In this document: positions 36,473 to 44,608 of the stretch, piece after piece
How positions within the stretch are numbered: the first letter of the stretch is position 1
Layout: each line of letters opens with the position of its first letter
NCBI RefSeq assembly: GCF_001427105.1
Contig: NZ_LMGI01000002.1
Coordinates: forward strand, 413,831 to 477,830
Length of the DNA stretch: 64,000 nucleotides
From: Sphingopyxis sp. Root154
GTDB lineage: Bacteria > Pseudomonadota > Alphaproteobacteria > Sphingomonadales > Sphingomonadaceae
Direction of reading: 5' to 3'
Position numbers and translations under genes: made by a program
The notes under the pieces: generated by a model
The model's database searches: none
Seen by the model: only the letters and a program-made list of their open reading frames with translations
Told to the model about the DNA's origin: nothing

Positions 36473-37335
36473 AAAAGCTCCTGATCCTCGCCGCCGCGGC
36501 GCTGCTTGCCCTCCCCGCCGCCGCGAAAGAACGCGCCGATCATTATGAGGCGATGACCTACAATATTCGCCTCGATCTCGCGTCGGACGGCGACAACGCC
36601 TGGCCGCACCGGCGCGCGGCACTGATCGCGCTCGTCGCCTATCAGGCACCCGATTTCGTCGGAATGCAGGAGGTGCTGCAGCACCAGAAACAGACGGTCG
36701 AGGCCGATCTGCCCGGCTATCAATTCGTCGGGGTCGCGCGCGACGACGGCAAGGAAAAGGGCGAATATTCGCCGCTGGGTTTCCGCCGCGACCGCTTCGC
36801 CTTGGTCGGATCAGGCACTTTCTGGCTGTCGCCGACACCCGATACGCCGAGCAAGGGCTGGGACGCCGCGCTGCCGCGGATCGCGACATGGGCGCGGCTG
36901 CACGACCGGGCGGCGAAACGCAGCTTGCTCGTCGTGAACACCCATTTCGACCATATCGGCGAGGTTGCGCGCCAGGAAAGCGCCCGCCAGATCCGCCGCT
37001 GGATCGACGGGCAGCGCAAGCCCGGCGAAACCGCGGTGCTGATGGGCGATTTCAACAGCCCCGCGACGAGCAATCCCTATGCCGCGATCGTCGAGCCGGG
37101 CAAGGGCGCGCTCCGCGACAGCCGGATCATCAGCCGCACGCCGCATTACGGCCCGCTCGGCACCTTCACCGGCTTCAAGATTGCGCAGATGGACCCGAGC
37201 CCCATCGACCATATCTTCGTCAGCGACGATGTGCAGGTGCTGCGCCATGCGACGCTGACCGACCAGAATGGCGGCAAGCTGCCGTCGGATCATTATCCGG
37301 TGGTCGCCGACCTGTGCATCGGAAAAGGCTGCTGA
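36469..37335 (+). CDS. Exported endonuclease/exonuclease/phosphatase-family protein
   Basis: 288 residues with a signal peptide (LLILAAAALLALPAAAKE). The EEP/DNase-I fold is marked by AMTYNIRLD, FVGMQEVLQHQ with the metal-binding Glu, VVNTHFDHIG, VLMGDFNSPATSNPY and the C-terminal PIDHIFVSDD...SDHYPV with the catalytic His. The family covers nucleases, inositol and lipid phosphatases. Its place in a glucan operon, with GGAGG before its ATG and a 4 bp overlap with the GH1 gene, suggests a phosphodiesterase or phosphatase acting on a sugar-linked substituent, but that is speculation. Confidence 0.88.
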   Translation: MKKLLILAAAALLALPAAAKERADHYEAMTYNIRLDLASDGDNAWPHRRAALIALVAYQAPDFVGMQEVLQHQKQTVEADLPGYQFVGVARDDGKEKGEYSPLGFRRDRFALVGSGTFWLSPTPDTPSKGWDAALPRIATWARLHDRAAKRSLLVVNTHFDHIGEVARQESARQIRRWIDGQRKPGETAVLMGDFNSPATSNPYAAIVEPGKGALRDSRIISRTPHYGPLGTFTGFKIAQMDPSPIDHIFVSDDVQVLRHATLTDQNGGKLPSDHYPVVADLCIGKGC

Positions 37336-37344
37336 ACCCGCTAC

Positions 37345-37374
37345 CCGCCATCCCGGCGAAGGCCGGGATGGCGG
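37345..37374. terminator. Perfect 13-bp hairpin between convergent genes (repeat/terminator)
   Basis: CCGCCATCCCGGC, loop GAAG, GCCGGGATGGCGG: a perfect 13-bp stem just after the EEP gene (stop at 37335) and before the stop of the convergent GH144 gene (37382). No T-run follows in either direction. The ATCCCGGCGAAGGCCGGGAT theme is a common dispersed alphaproteobacterial intergenic repeat, so it may protect 3' ends or help Rho-dependent termination instead of acting as an intrinsic terminator. Confidence 0.65.
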
Positions 37375-37381
37375 AGCGAGC

Positions 37382-38872
37382 CTAGTCCGCTTTCGCCTTG
37401 TCGAGCCAGCCGCCTGTGAAGCCGATCCGCTGGAGCCCGCGGACGATGTGCGGGTTCTTGCGCATCACCTTCCACACGAAGCCGCTGCGATGGTTTTCCA
37501 TCATCGCGAGGATCGGTCCCTGGTCGATGCCTAGATAGTCGTTTGCCACCCAGCCATGGACCGGATCGACCGCGCCGCTACGCATATTCGGATCGGCAAA
37601 GGTAAAGCTGGGGTTGAACGCGTCCTTGAAGCCGTAGCGCGTGTAGAGGCGCGCGCCATATTGCGTGCGCATCGCCATCAGCGCGCGGATCGCCACCTCG
37701 GGCGCAAAGGCGACCGAGCCACCCGCCGCGGTCGGAACGATCGTCCCGTCGTCGACGACGCGGATCGCGCTGACGCCGCGCGCCATATAGCCGTTGAAGA
37801 AGCGCGGCGTTCCGCCGACGCTATATTTGTCCTTCGAATATCCTGGCCCGTCCGACGCGGTCCAGCCCCAGATATCGGCGCTATAGTCCGTCCATTTGTT
37901 CGGATTGTCGGCGCCATAGGCACGCTGCGCCAGCGTCGCGCGGCGGCTGTTCTCGAAATAGTCGATGCCCTTGCCGCGCATGAAATCGTCGCGGATGCCG
38001 CGGAAATCGACCCAGACATGGCTGTACTGGTGCCCGAACAATGGCTCGAACTGCAGATGCTGCTGCCCGTAATAGGTGCCCCAGTCCTTTTCGAGATCGG
38101 TGGCCCAGCCCTTGTCCCACGCGTCCTTGCCGACCGGATGCGTCGGCGATCCGAGAGCCAGCACATAGACGAGCATGCCCTCATTATAGCCGACCCAGTC
38201 GTGCGTCTCGAAACCCTTCTCCGGCTTCCACCCCATGGTGATGCCGTGCGAACCCGCGAGGTTCCGCGCCTCGGTGCCGGTGTTGGTGCGCTGGACAAAG
38301 GTCCAGTCGACGCGGGTGTAGATCTTCTCGGCAAGGTCGCGGATCTCGGCCTCGACCGGGTCGTTCCGGTCGTAATAGCTTTGTGCGAACAGCGCGCCGC
38401 CGAGGAACAGGCTGGTGTCGACCGTCGACAGTTCGGTCGTCTTGAATCGCGTACCGTCGTCATTCTTCAGGAAGTGATAGAAAAAGCCCTTATGGCCGGT
38501 GGCGCCTGCGGCCTGGGGACCCTGCGGCGCGGTCCAGTAGAAGCGCAGGCAGTCGCGCGTGCGCAGAGCCGCTTCGGCGCGGGTGACATAACCGCGCTCG
38601 GCGCCGATGCCATAGGCGGTCAGCGCAAAGCCCGTCGCCGCGATCGACGAGAAGGGATTGCTCGGCCAGCGATCGGGCGCGAGGCACCGCTCGGTGTCCG
38701 TGGTGTCCCAGAAATAGCGGAAGGTGCGCTCGGTCAGCTCTTCGGAAAAGGCCGTCTCGGTCAGCGGCGGCAATTTCGCTGCCGGGGTGACGGCCGACGG
38801 CGCCGGAGTGGCGGTGCACGCCGTAGTCAGCGCGACCAGGGGCAGGAGCGATGCCCCGATACGAAACGACAT
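37382..38872 (-). CDS. GH144-type ("glucoamylase-like", PF10091) lipoprotein glycanase
   Basis: 496 residues. The N-terminus (ASLLPLVALTTAC) looks like a lipoprotein signal. The body, from LTERTFRYFWDTTD through GWTASDGPGYS and GGSVAFAPEVAIRAL to NDYLGIDQGPILAMMENHRSG, matches the pattern of the PF10091 "glucoamylase" family, now GH144. Characterised GH144 members act on beta-1,2-glucan (endo-glucanase or sophorose-releasing), not on starch. The ATG at 38872 is chosen because TGGAG precedes it by six bases. It is placed end-to-end with the TonB receptor gene (69 bp gap), suggesting surface degradation followed by uptake. The linkage specificity is inferred from the family only. Confidence 0.85.
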   Translation of the reverse strand: MSFRIGASLLPLVALTTACTATPAPSAVTPAAKLPPLTETAFSEELTERTFRYFWDTTDTERCLAPDRWPSNPFSSIAATGFALTAYGIGAERGYVTRAEAALRTRDCLRFYWTAPQGPQAAGATGHKGFFYHFLKNDDGTRFKTTELSTVDTSLFLGGALFAQSYYDRNDPVEAEIRDLAEKIYTRVDWTFVQRTNTGTEARNLAGSHGITMGWKPEKGFETHDWVGYNEGMLVYVLALGSPTHPVGKDAWDKGWATDLEKDWGTYYGQQHLQFEPLFGHQYSHVWVDFRGIRDDFMRGKGIDYFENSRRATLAQRAYGADNPNKWTDYSADIWGWTASDGPGYSKDKYSVGGTPRFFNGYMARGVSAIRVVDDGTIVPTAAGGSVAFAPEVAIRALMAMRTQYGARLYTRYGFKDAFNPSFTFADPNMRSGAVDPVHGWVANDYLGIDQGPILAMMENHRSGFVWKVMRKNPHIVRGLQRIGFTGGWLDKAKAD

Positions 38873-38941
38873 GCGATACTCCAAAAAAAGTGAGGCGCCC
38901 GGCCCGCGGGAGGGGGTGCGAGCCGGGCGCCTGTCAGCCGG

Positions 38942-41900
38942 TCAGAATTGGAAGCCGGCCGATAGCTTAATCGTCCGCGGCGGACCATCAAGGCTGAGAT
39001 CGTTCTCGTTGCGCAGACCGGTGACTGCGCTGAACCCGCCATAATTTCGGTCGTTGAACAGGTTGATGATGTCGATGCGGAAGCGGAGCCGCGATTCTTC
39101 GCTGAGGAAGCCAAGCGGGACATATTTGGTGAGCGACAGGTCCATCTGACGATAGCCCCAGCGATCGCCATTGCCCTTGGTCTCGATAGACGTGACGGTG
39201 CGGCTCGGCGGCGTTCCCGCGGTATCTACGAGCGCCGCGAGATATTTGGGCGACGCAATCTGGAACTTGCCCGACAGAGTGATGCCGAGCGGAATATCGA
39301 CCGTACCCGCCATCACGAATCGATGCTTGCGCACGCCGGTTGCCGAGATGAAGGGATAATTTTCGATACCCGGGAAATCGAGCGAGAAGGTTTCGCCGAA
39401 CTGCCGGTTTTCCTCGGCATCGGTGAACGTGTAGGTCGCATCGAGGCTCCACGGCGAGAATTCGGTGTAGCGCTTGGTCAGCTTGAAATAGGCCGTGTCG
39501 GCACGCGTTTCGATCCCGTTGGTGCCGAGAATGATGCTGCCAAAGGGTGCCGGCGGGTTGCCGAAGGGCGCATCGGGGCGTCCGGTTGCCGGGAAGAAGC
39601 TGCCGTCGGGGCGGCGGTTGCCGAGGACATAGGCAAAGCCGTCGTGGCTTTCAACATAGCTATAGCCGACTTCGAGATCGAGCAGGTTGAATTTCCCGCG
39701 AACGCCCAGGCTGAACTGATCCGAATAGGGCGTCTTGAGATCATTCTTGATAAAGCGCAGTTCACGACCGGCGCCGACCGGGAGCCCCGCGATCAGCGCA
39801 TCGCGGCCCTCCGGGGTCAGATAGGCGGGATTCCACGCGATACAGGTCGCGCTGGGCACGCAAGTATTGCGCGTGTCACCGGGGTTGTTGAAGTTGAACG
39901 TACGGCCGGCGAACAGACCCTGCGCCAGTTCCTGCTGGATGAAGTCGAACTGGGTGCGGTCATAGGAGCGGCCATAGCCACCGAAGATCGCGAAACGCTT
40001 TTCATCGTCGAGCGCATAGGTGAAGCCCAGACGCGGCTGCCAGGCGCCCTTGAACGCCTTTCGCTCGCTGCCCGTCGAGATATAGTCGTTGATATCGAAG
40101 TTGGCGTTGCGCAGGTTCGTGTATGGCGGCGTGACGGCGCCATTCGCGGCGGTATAGGACGCGCGACCGGCAACGAATTCCGCGATCGCGGGGTCATGCT
40201 CGTAATTGAGGAACGCGGGTGTGCGCTCATAATCCCAGCGCAGGCCGATATTGAGCGTCAGCCGGTCGTCGATTTCCCAGTCATCCTGAGCATAAATGCC
40301 GAACTGGAAATTCTTCGACGTGATGTTGGGGTCGCCGTCCCCGACGGGCGCGCTGAACGTCATGCGATAAGGAATGGTGTCGTTGAACGCGCCGCCCGGG
40401 GCATAGTTCACATTATAGTTGAAGACCGGGTTCACGCCATTTTGCGTGTTGGTGTTGAGTTTGACCCACTTCGCCTTCACCCCGACCTTGAAGCTATGGT
40501 TGTCGAGGCCGGTCCAGGTGAAATCGTTCGAGACCTGCCAGCCGCTCTGGCCCTTGTCCTGGAAATTGCTGCCCGCACCGATGCGCAGTATATCGCCCGT
40601 GCGGGTTCCGGTTACCGGGGGTGTATTCGGGACCGTCGCGTTGAAGACCGAGACATTGCCGAAATTGAGTGGACGCGGCCCCCAGGTCACGTCTTCATAG
40701 GCGACCTTAAAATCGTTGACCCACGTGTCGGCGGTGTGCTCCCAGCGCGCGAGGCCGCGCCATTCCTCGACCTTCGCAATCGTGCGCGTTTCATAAGCGG
40801 CAAAGCCGCTGTTGAACTGCTCGCCGCTTTCGTCGCGATACTTGACCGAAAATTCGAACAGATCGTTGGAAGTCGGGGTGAAGTTGATCTTCCCGAAATA
40901 GAGATTTTCGTCGAACGTCTCGTTCCGCGGCCCGAACACCGACTGATATTTTTCGGGGAAGTAGCTGACCGGCAGTTCGAGGCCCGGAGTCACGTCGCGC
41001 GGGTTGATGCGGCGCTTTCCTTCATAGGTCACGAAGAAGTGCAGAACATCCTTGATAATCGGCCCGCCCAGTGCGCCACCGAACTGGAAATCCTTGGTGC
41101 GTGTCTTCGGGATGTATCGTGGGAAATTCTCGCTCGGCCGGCGATCACGCAGGCTCTGGTTGGAGAAATCGACAAAGGCTTCGCCGTGGAATTCATTGGT
41201 GCCCGATTTGGTCACCGCGGTGATGGCGACCGAGCTGACCTGATCATATTCCGCCTTATAGTTCGACGAAAGGACGCGGTATTCGCCGATTGCGAGCTGC
41301 GGGAAAGGATTGCCCTGGGTCGAATCTTGGCCGGTGACGCCGTTCTTGAGGACATAGTCCTTTTGCCCGATGCCATCGATGAAGATGTTGACCGAATTGC
41401 TTCCCTGCGCGCCACCCTGAAGACGCGACTGGTCGGTGCCGTTGGTGATGAACTGCACACCGGGCGCGAGGTCGGCAAAAGCGAGAAAGTTGCGGTTGTT
41501 CTGCGGCAGCTGTTCGATCAGCCGCTGCGAGATGTTGGTGCCGACTTCGCCGCCTTCCATCGAGCGGAGACGGCTGCCCGTGACGATGATCGCGTCGTCA
41601 CCGCCCTCAGCGATGTCGGGCTGCGAGAAGTCGAAATCGAGCACCGCGCTCTGCGCGACGTTGAGCGTGAACTCATCGGTCTGGCGCTTGCCCGACGATG
41701 TCGTGAATTCGAGGCGGTAAGTGCCGACCGGCAGCGAGGAAAACCCATAGCTGCCGTTGGCGCCGACGGTAGAGGTGCGCGTCAGGCCGGTGTTGACGTT
41801 GATTGCGGTGACTTCGGACACGCCGCCGTCGGCCTTTACGGTGCCGCGCAGCGATGCGCCCGAGACCTGTGCATGCGCCGGAGTTGCGACCGCGACCGCA

Positions 41901-41998
41901 AGGGCCGCGCCTGCACTACTCCATGCCAGCGCGGCGGCAAGCGTACGGGCACGCGACCGGTGTGCGGAATTGGTCTGAAAATCATGCGGAAACTTCAC
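38942..41998 (-). CDS. TonB-dependent receptor with carboxypeptidase-regulatory-like N-domain
   Basis: 1018 residues. After a signal peptide ending near PAHAQ (44) comes a CarboxypepD_reg-like beta-sandwich (GASLRGTVKADGGVSEV..., ~45-125). A plug follows (VTGSRLRSMEGGEVGTNIS, then GTDQSRLQGGAQGSNSVNIFIDG), then a 22-strand barrel ending in the usual aromatic residue (AGFQF). This architecture resembles OmpA-related oligosaccharide TonB receptors of the Xanthomonas/Caulobacter/sphingomonad type. Translation starts at GTG with GGGAGG five bases before it; an ATG-CCG-TGA triplet string overlaps that GTG out of frame. It imports an oligosaccharide too large for porins, presumably made by the GH144 enzyme. 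Confidence 0.93.
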   Translation of the reverse strand: MKFPHDFQTNSAHRSRARTLAAALAWSSAGAALAVAVATPAHAQVSGASLRGTVKADGGVSEVTAINVNTGLTRTSTVGANGSYGFSSLPVGTYRLEFTTSSGKRQTDEFTLNVAQSAVLDFDFSQPDIAEGGDDAIIVTGSRLRSMEGGEVGTNISQRLIEQLPQNNRNFLAFADLAPGVQFITNGTDQSRLQGGAQGSNSVNIFIDGIGQKDYVLKNGVTGQDSTQGNPFPQLAIGEYRVLSSNYKAEYDQVSSVAITAVTKSGTNEFHGEAFVDFSNQSLRDRRPSENFPRYIPKTRTKDFQFGGALGGPIIKDVLHFFVTYEGKRRINPRDVTPGLELPVSYFPEKYQSVFGPRNETFDENLYFGKINFTPTSNDLFEFSVKYRDESGEQFNSGFAAYETRTIAKVEEWRGLARWEHTADTWVNDFKVAYEDVTWGPRPLNFGNVSVFNATVPNTPPVTGTRTGDILRIGAGSNFQDKGQSGWQVSNDFTWTGLDNHSFKVGVKAKWVKLNTNTQNGVNPVFNYNVNYAPGGAFNDTIPYRMTFSAPVGDGDPNITSKNFQFGIYAQDDWEIDDRLTLNIGLRWDYERTPAFLNYEHDPAIAEFVAGRASYTAANGAVTPPYTNLRNANFDINDYISTGSERKAFKGAWQPRLGFTYALDDEKRFAIFGGYGRSYDRTQFDFIQQELAQGLFAGRTFNFNNPGDTRNTCVPSATCIAWNPAYLTPEGRDALIAGLPVGAGRELRFIKNDLKTPYSDQFSLGVRGKFNLLDLEVGYSYVESHDGFAYVLGNRRPDGSFFPATGRPDAPFGNPPAPFGSIILGTNGIETRADTAYFKLTKRYTEFSPWSLDATYTFTDAEENRQFGETFSLDFPGIENYPFISATGVRKHRFVMAGTVDIPLGITLSGKFQIASPKYLAALVDTAGTPPSRTVTSIETKGNGDRWGYRQMDLSLTKYVPLGFLSEESRLRFRIDIINLFNDRNYGGFSAVTGLRNENDLSLDGPPRTIKLSAGFQF

Positions 41999-42110
41999 GG
42001 CATCCTCCCTTTTAAGCGCCCCGACATCCCCGCCTTCGCCTCATTCGCTGACCGGCTTGCCTCCGGTGCAGCGACGAATCGCGGGAAATTGCGTCGTTGT
42101 TTTTTTGATT

Positions 42111-42124
42111 TGTAACCGGTTTCA
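42111..42124. promoter_or_regulatory. LacI-family operator 3 (TGTAACCGGTTTCA)
   Basis: Palindrome with core AACCGGTT in the 247 bp divergent gap between the TonB receptor and GH3 genes, 112 bp from one start and 121 bp from the other. It matches operators 1 and 2, so both divergent transcripts probably belong to the same LacI regulon. The T-rich stretch just before it (TTTTTTTGATT) could be part of a promoter, but no clear -35/-10 pair was found. Confidence 0.76.
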
Positions 42125-42245
42125 CGATAGCTGTATAGGGGGAAGCGACACAGATGGATGCAATCGGGGACCAGCCGGTTTTCGGCCGAAATTCGGCCAA
42201 TCCGCGTGACAATGTATAAGCAGACCCGACTGGGAAGGACGAATC

Positions 42246-44564
42246 ATGCCGCCGATGACGCGCAACCTCACATGCCTGACGCTGGCCACCCTGATGGTGG
42301 CAGGACAGCTCTCCCCCGCTCCGCTGATGGCAAAGCCGACGACGAGCACGAACGAGGCGGCATCCATGGATTCCGCGGGCTGGATGCGCCCCGATCCGAA
42401 GATGGATCGCTTCATCGCCGATCTGATGGCGAAGATGACGCTCGACGAGAAAGTCGGACAATTGTCGCTGCTGACGAGCGACTGGGATTCGACCGGCCCG
42501 ACGATACGTCAGGGCTATCAGGACGATATTCGCAAGGGCCGCATCGGGTCGATCTTCAACGCCTTCACCGCCAAATATACGCGCGAACTGCAACGGCTGG
42601 CGGTCGAGGAAACGCGGCTCAAGATCCCGCTGCTCTTCGGTTATGACGTCGTCCACGGCCACCGCACCATCTTCCCCATCTCGCTCGGTGAATCGGCGAG
42701 CTGGGATCTCAAAGCTATTGAAAAAGCAGCACGAATTTCCGCGACCGAGGCATCGGCGGAGGGCATTCACTGGACCTTTGCACCGATGGTCGACGTCGCG
42801 CGCGACCCGCGCTGGGGCCGCATGTCGGAGGGCGCGGGCGAGGATGTCTATCTCGGCAGCAAGATCGCGGTCGCGCGCGTGCGCGGGTTTCAGGGCGACG
42901 ATCTGAAGCGCGTCGACACGATACTCGCGACCGCCAAGCATTTCGCCGCCTATGGCGCCGCACAGGCCGGCCGCGATTACCACACGGTCGACATTTCCGA
43001 ACGCACGCTGCGCGACGTCTATCTGCCGCCCTTCAAGGCGGCCGCCGATGCCGGCGCCGCCACCTTCATGACCTCGTTCAACGAATATGACGGCGTCCCG
43101 GCCTCGGGCAGCCACTATCTGCTGACCGACGTGCTCCGAAAGAAATGGGGCTTCAGAGGTTTCATCGTAACCGATTACACGTCGATCAACGAAATGGTCC
43201 CGCACGGCTATTCGCGCGACCTGAAGCAGGCCGGCGAGCAAGCGATCAATGCCGGGGTCGACATGGATCTGCAGGGCGCAGTGTTCATGGATCACCTCGC
43301 CAAGTCGGTCGCCGAGGGCAAGGTCGACGTCAAACGCGTCGACGAGGCGGTAAAGGCGATCCTCGAAATGAAATATCGCCTCGGCCTGTTCGATGACCCC
43401 TATCGTTACTCCGACGAGGCGCGCGAAAAGGCGACCATCTATCGCCCCGACTTCCTTGAGGCGGCGCGCGACGTCGCGCGCAAGTCGATCGTGCTGCTGA
43501 AGAACAAGAACAATGCCCTGCCCCTCGCCGCAGCGGCGAAGTCGATCGCGGTGATCGGCCCGCTCGGCAACAGCAAGGAGGATATGATCGGCAGCTGGTC
43601 CGCCGCTGGCGACCGCAAGACGCGCCCGGTGACGTTGCTCGAAGGGATACAAGCGCGCGCGCCGAAGGGCACGACGGTGGCCTACGCCAAAGGCGCGGGC
43701 TATCAGTTCGCCGACGCGGGCAAGAGCGACGGCTTCGCCGAGGCGATCGCGCTCGCGCAGAAATCGGACGTCATCATCGCCGCGATGGGCGAGCATTGGA
43801 ACATGACCGGCGAGGCGGCGAGCCGCACCTCGCTCGACCTGCCCGGCAACCAGCAGGCGCTGCTCGAAGAGCTGAAAAAGACCGGAAAGCCGATCATCCT
43901 CGTGCTGATGAGCGGGCGCCCGAACAGCATCGAGTGGGCCGACGCCAATGTCGATGCAATCCTCGAGGCGTGGTATCCGGGTACGATGGGCGGCCATGCG
44001 ATCGCCGATGTTATTTACGGCGACTACAATCCGTCGGGCAAATTGCCGGTGACCTTCCCGCGCAATGTCGGGCAAGTGCCGATCCATTACGACATGAAAA
44101 ACACCGGACGGCCGATCAAGCCAGAGGATCCGAACGCCAAATATGTCTCACGCTATCTCGATACGCCGAACACGCCGCTTTATCCTTTCGGTTATGGCCT
44201 CAGCTACACCAGCTTCTCCTATTCGCCGGTGACGCTCGACAAGGCGAAAATCCGTCCGGGTGAGAAGCTGACCGCGACCGTCACAGTGACCAACAGCGGC
44301 GCGCGCGATGGCGAGGATGTCGTGCAACTCTATGTCCGCGACCTCGTCGGATCGGTGACGCGGCCGGTCAAGGAGCTCAAGGGCTTCGAGAAGGTGATGC
44401 TCAAGAAGGGCGAGAAGCGGACGATCCGCTTCACCCTGACCGATGCCGACCTGGCCTTCACGCGCCAGGACATGAGCTGGGGCAGCGAACCCGGCCAGTT
44501 CAAACTGTGGATCGGACCGTCGTCGGCCGAAGGGTCCGAAGCCGCTTTTGAACTCACGGAATAG
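42246..44564 (+). CDS. bglX: Beta-glucosidase, GH3 (BglX-type)
   Basis: 772 residues, with an N-terminal signal peptide ending about LMAK (30), so periplasmic. The (beta/alpha)8 domain holds DVVHGHRTIFPISLGESASWD and KHFAAYG, and the nucleophile Asp310 in GFIVTDY. The second domain has GSWSAAGD, GEHWNMTGEAASRT and GRPNSIEW. A C-terminal fibronectin-III-like domain begins near PGEKLTATVTVTNSG. Layout and length match BglX, which removes terminal beta-linked glucose. AAGGA lies seven bases before the ATG. It is divergent from the TonB receptor and likely shares the operator at 42111. Confidence 0.94.
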   Translation: MPPMTRNLTCLTLATLMVAGQLSPAPLMAKPTTSTNEAASMDSAGWMRPDPKMDRFIADLMAKMTLDEKVGQLSLLTSDWDSTGPTIRQGYQDDIRKGRIGSIFNAFTAKYTRELQRLAVEETRLKIPLLFGYDVVHGHRTIFPISLGESASWDLKAIEKAARISATEASAEGIHWTFAPMVDVARDPRWGRMSEGAGEDVYLGSKIAVARVRGFQGDDLKRVDTILATAKHFAAYGAAQAGRDYHTVDISERTLRDVYLPPFKAAADAGAATFMTSFNEYDGVPASGSHYLLTDVLRKKWGFRGFIVTDYTSINEMVPHGYSRDLKQAGEQAINAGVDMDLQGAVFMDHLAKSVAEGKVDVKRVDEAVKAILEMKYRLGLFDDPYRYSDEAREKATIYRPDFLEAARDVARKSIVLLKNKNNALPLAAAAKSIAVIGPLGNSKEDMIGSWSAAGDRKTRPVTLLEGIQARAPKGTTVAYAKGAGYQFADAGKSDGFAEAIALAQKSDVIIAAMGEHWNMTGEAASRTSLDLPGNQQALLEELKKTGKPIILVLMSGRPNSIEWADANVDAILEAWYPGTMGGHAIADVIYGDYNPSGKLPVTFPRNVGQVPIHYDMKNTGRPIKPEDPNAKYVSRYLDTPNTPLYPFGYGLSYTSFSYSPVTLDKAKIRPGEKLTATVTVTNSGARDGEDVVQLYVRDLVGSVTRPVKELKGFEKVMLKKGEKRTIRFTLTDADLAFTRQDMSWGSEPGQFKLWIGPSSAEGSEAAFELTE

Positions 44565-44608
44565 CGCCGGCCTTGCCGAGGGTGGCGGGCCGGGTTACGC
44601 GACGACAG

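Noticed and set aside
41995..42003. ATG-CCG-TGA two-codon frame overlapping the GTG start of the TonB receptor
   Set aside because: The ribosome site touches its ATG with no spacer, so initiation there is unlikely; the GTG has proper spacing.
39323..42115. 930-codon plus-strand frame opposite the TonB receptor
   Set aside because: Antisense shadow of a gene with clear signal peptide, plug and barrel motifs.
42012..44087. 691-codon minus-strand frame opposite GH3
   Set aside because: Antisense shadow; the plus-strand GH3 motifs and signal peptide are decisive.
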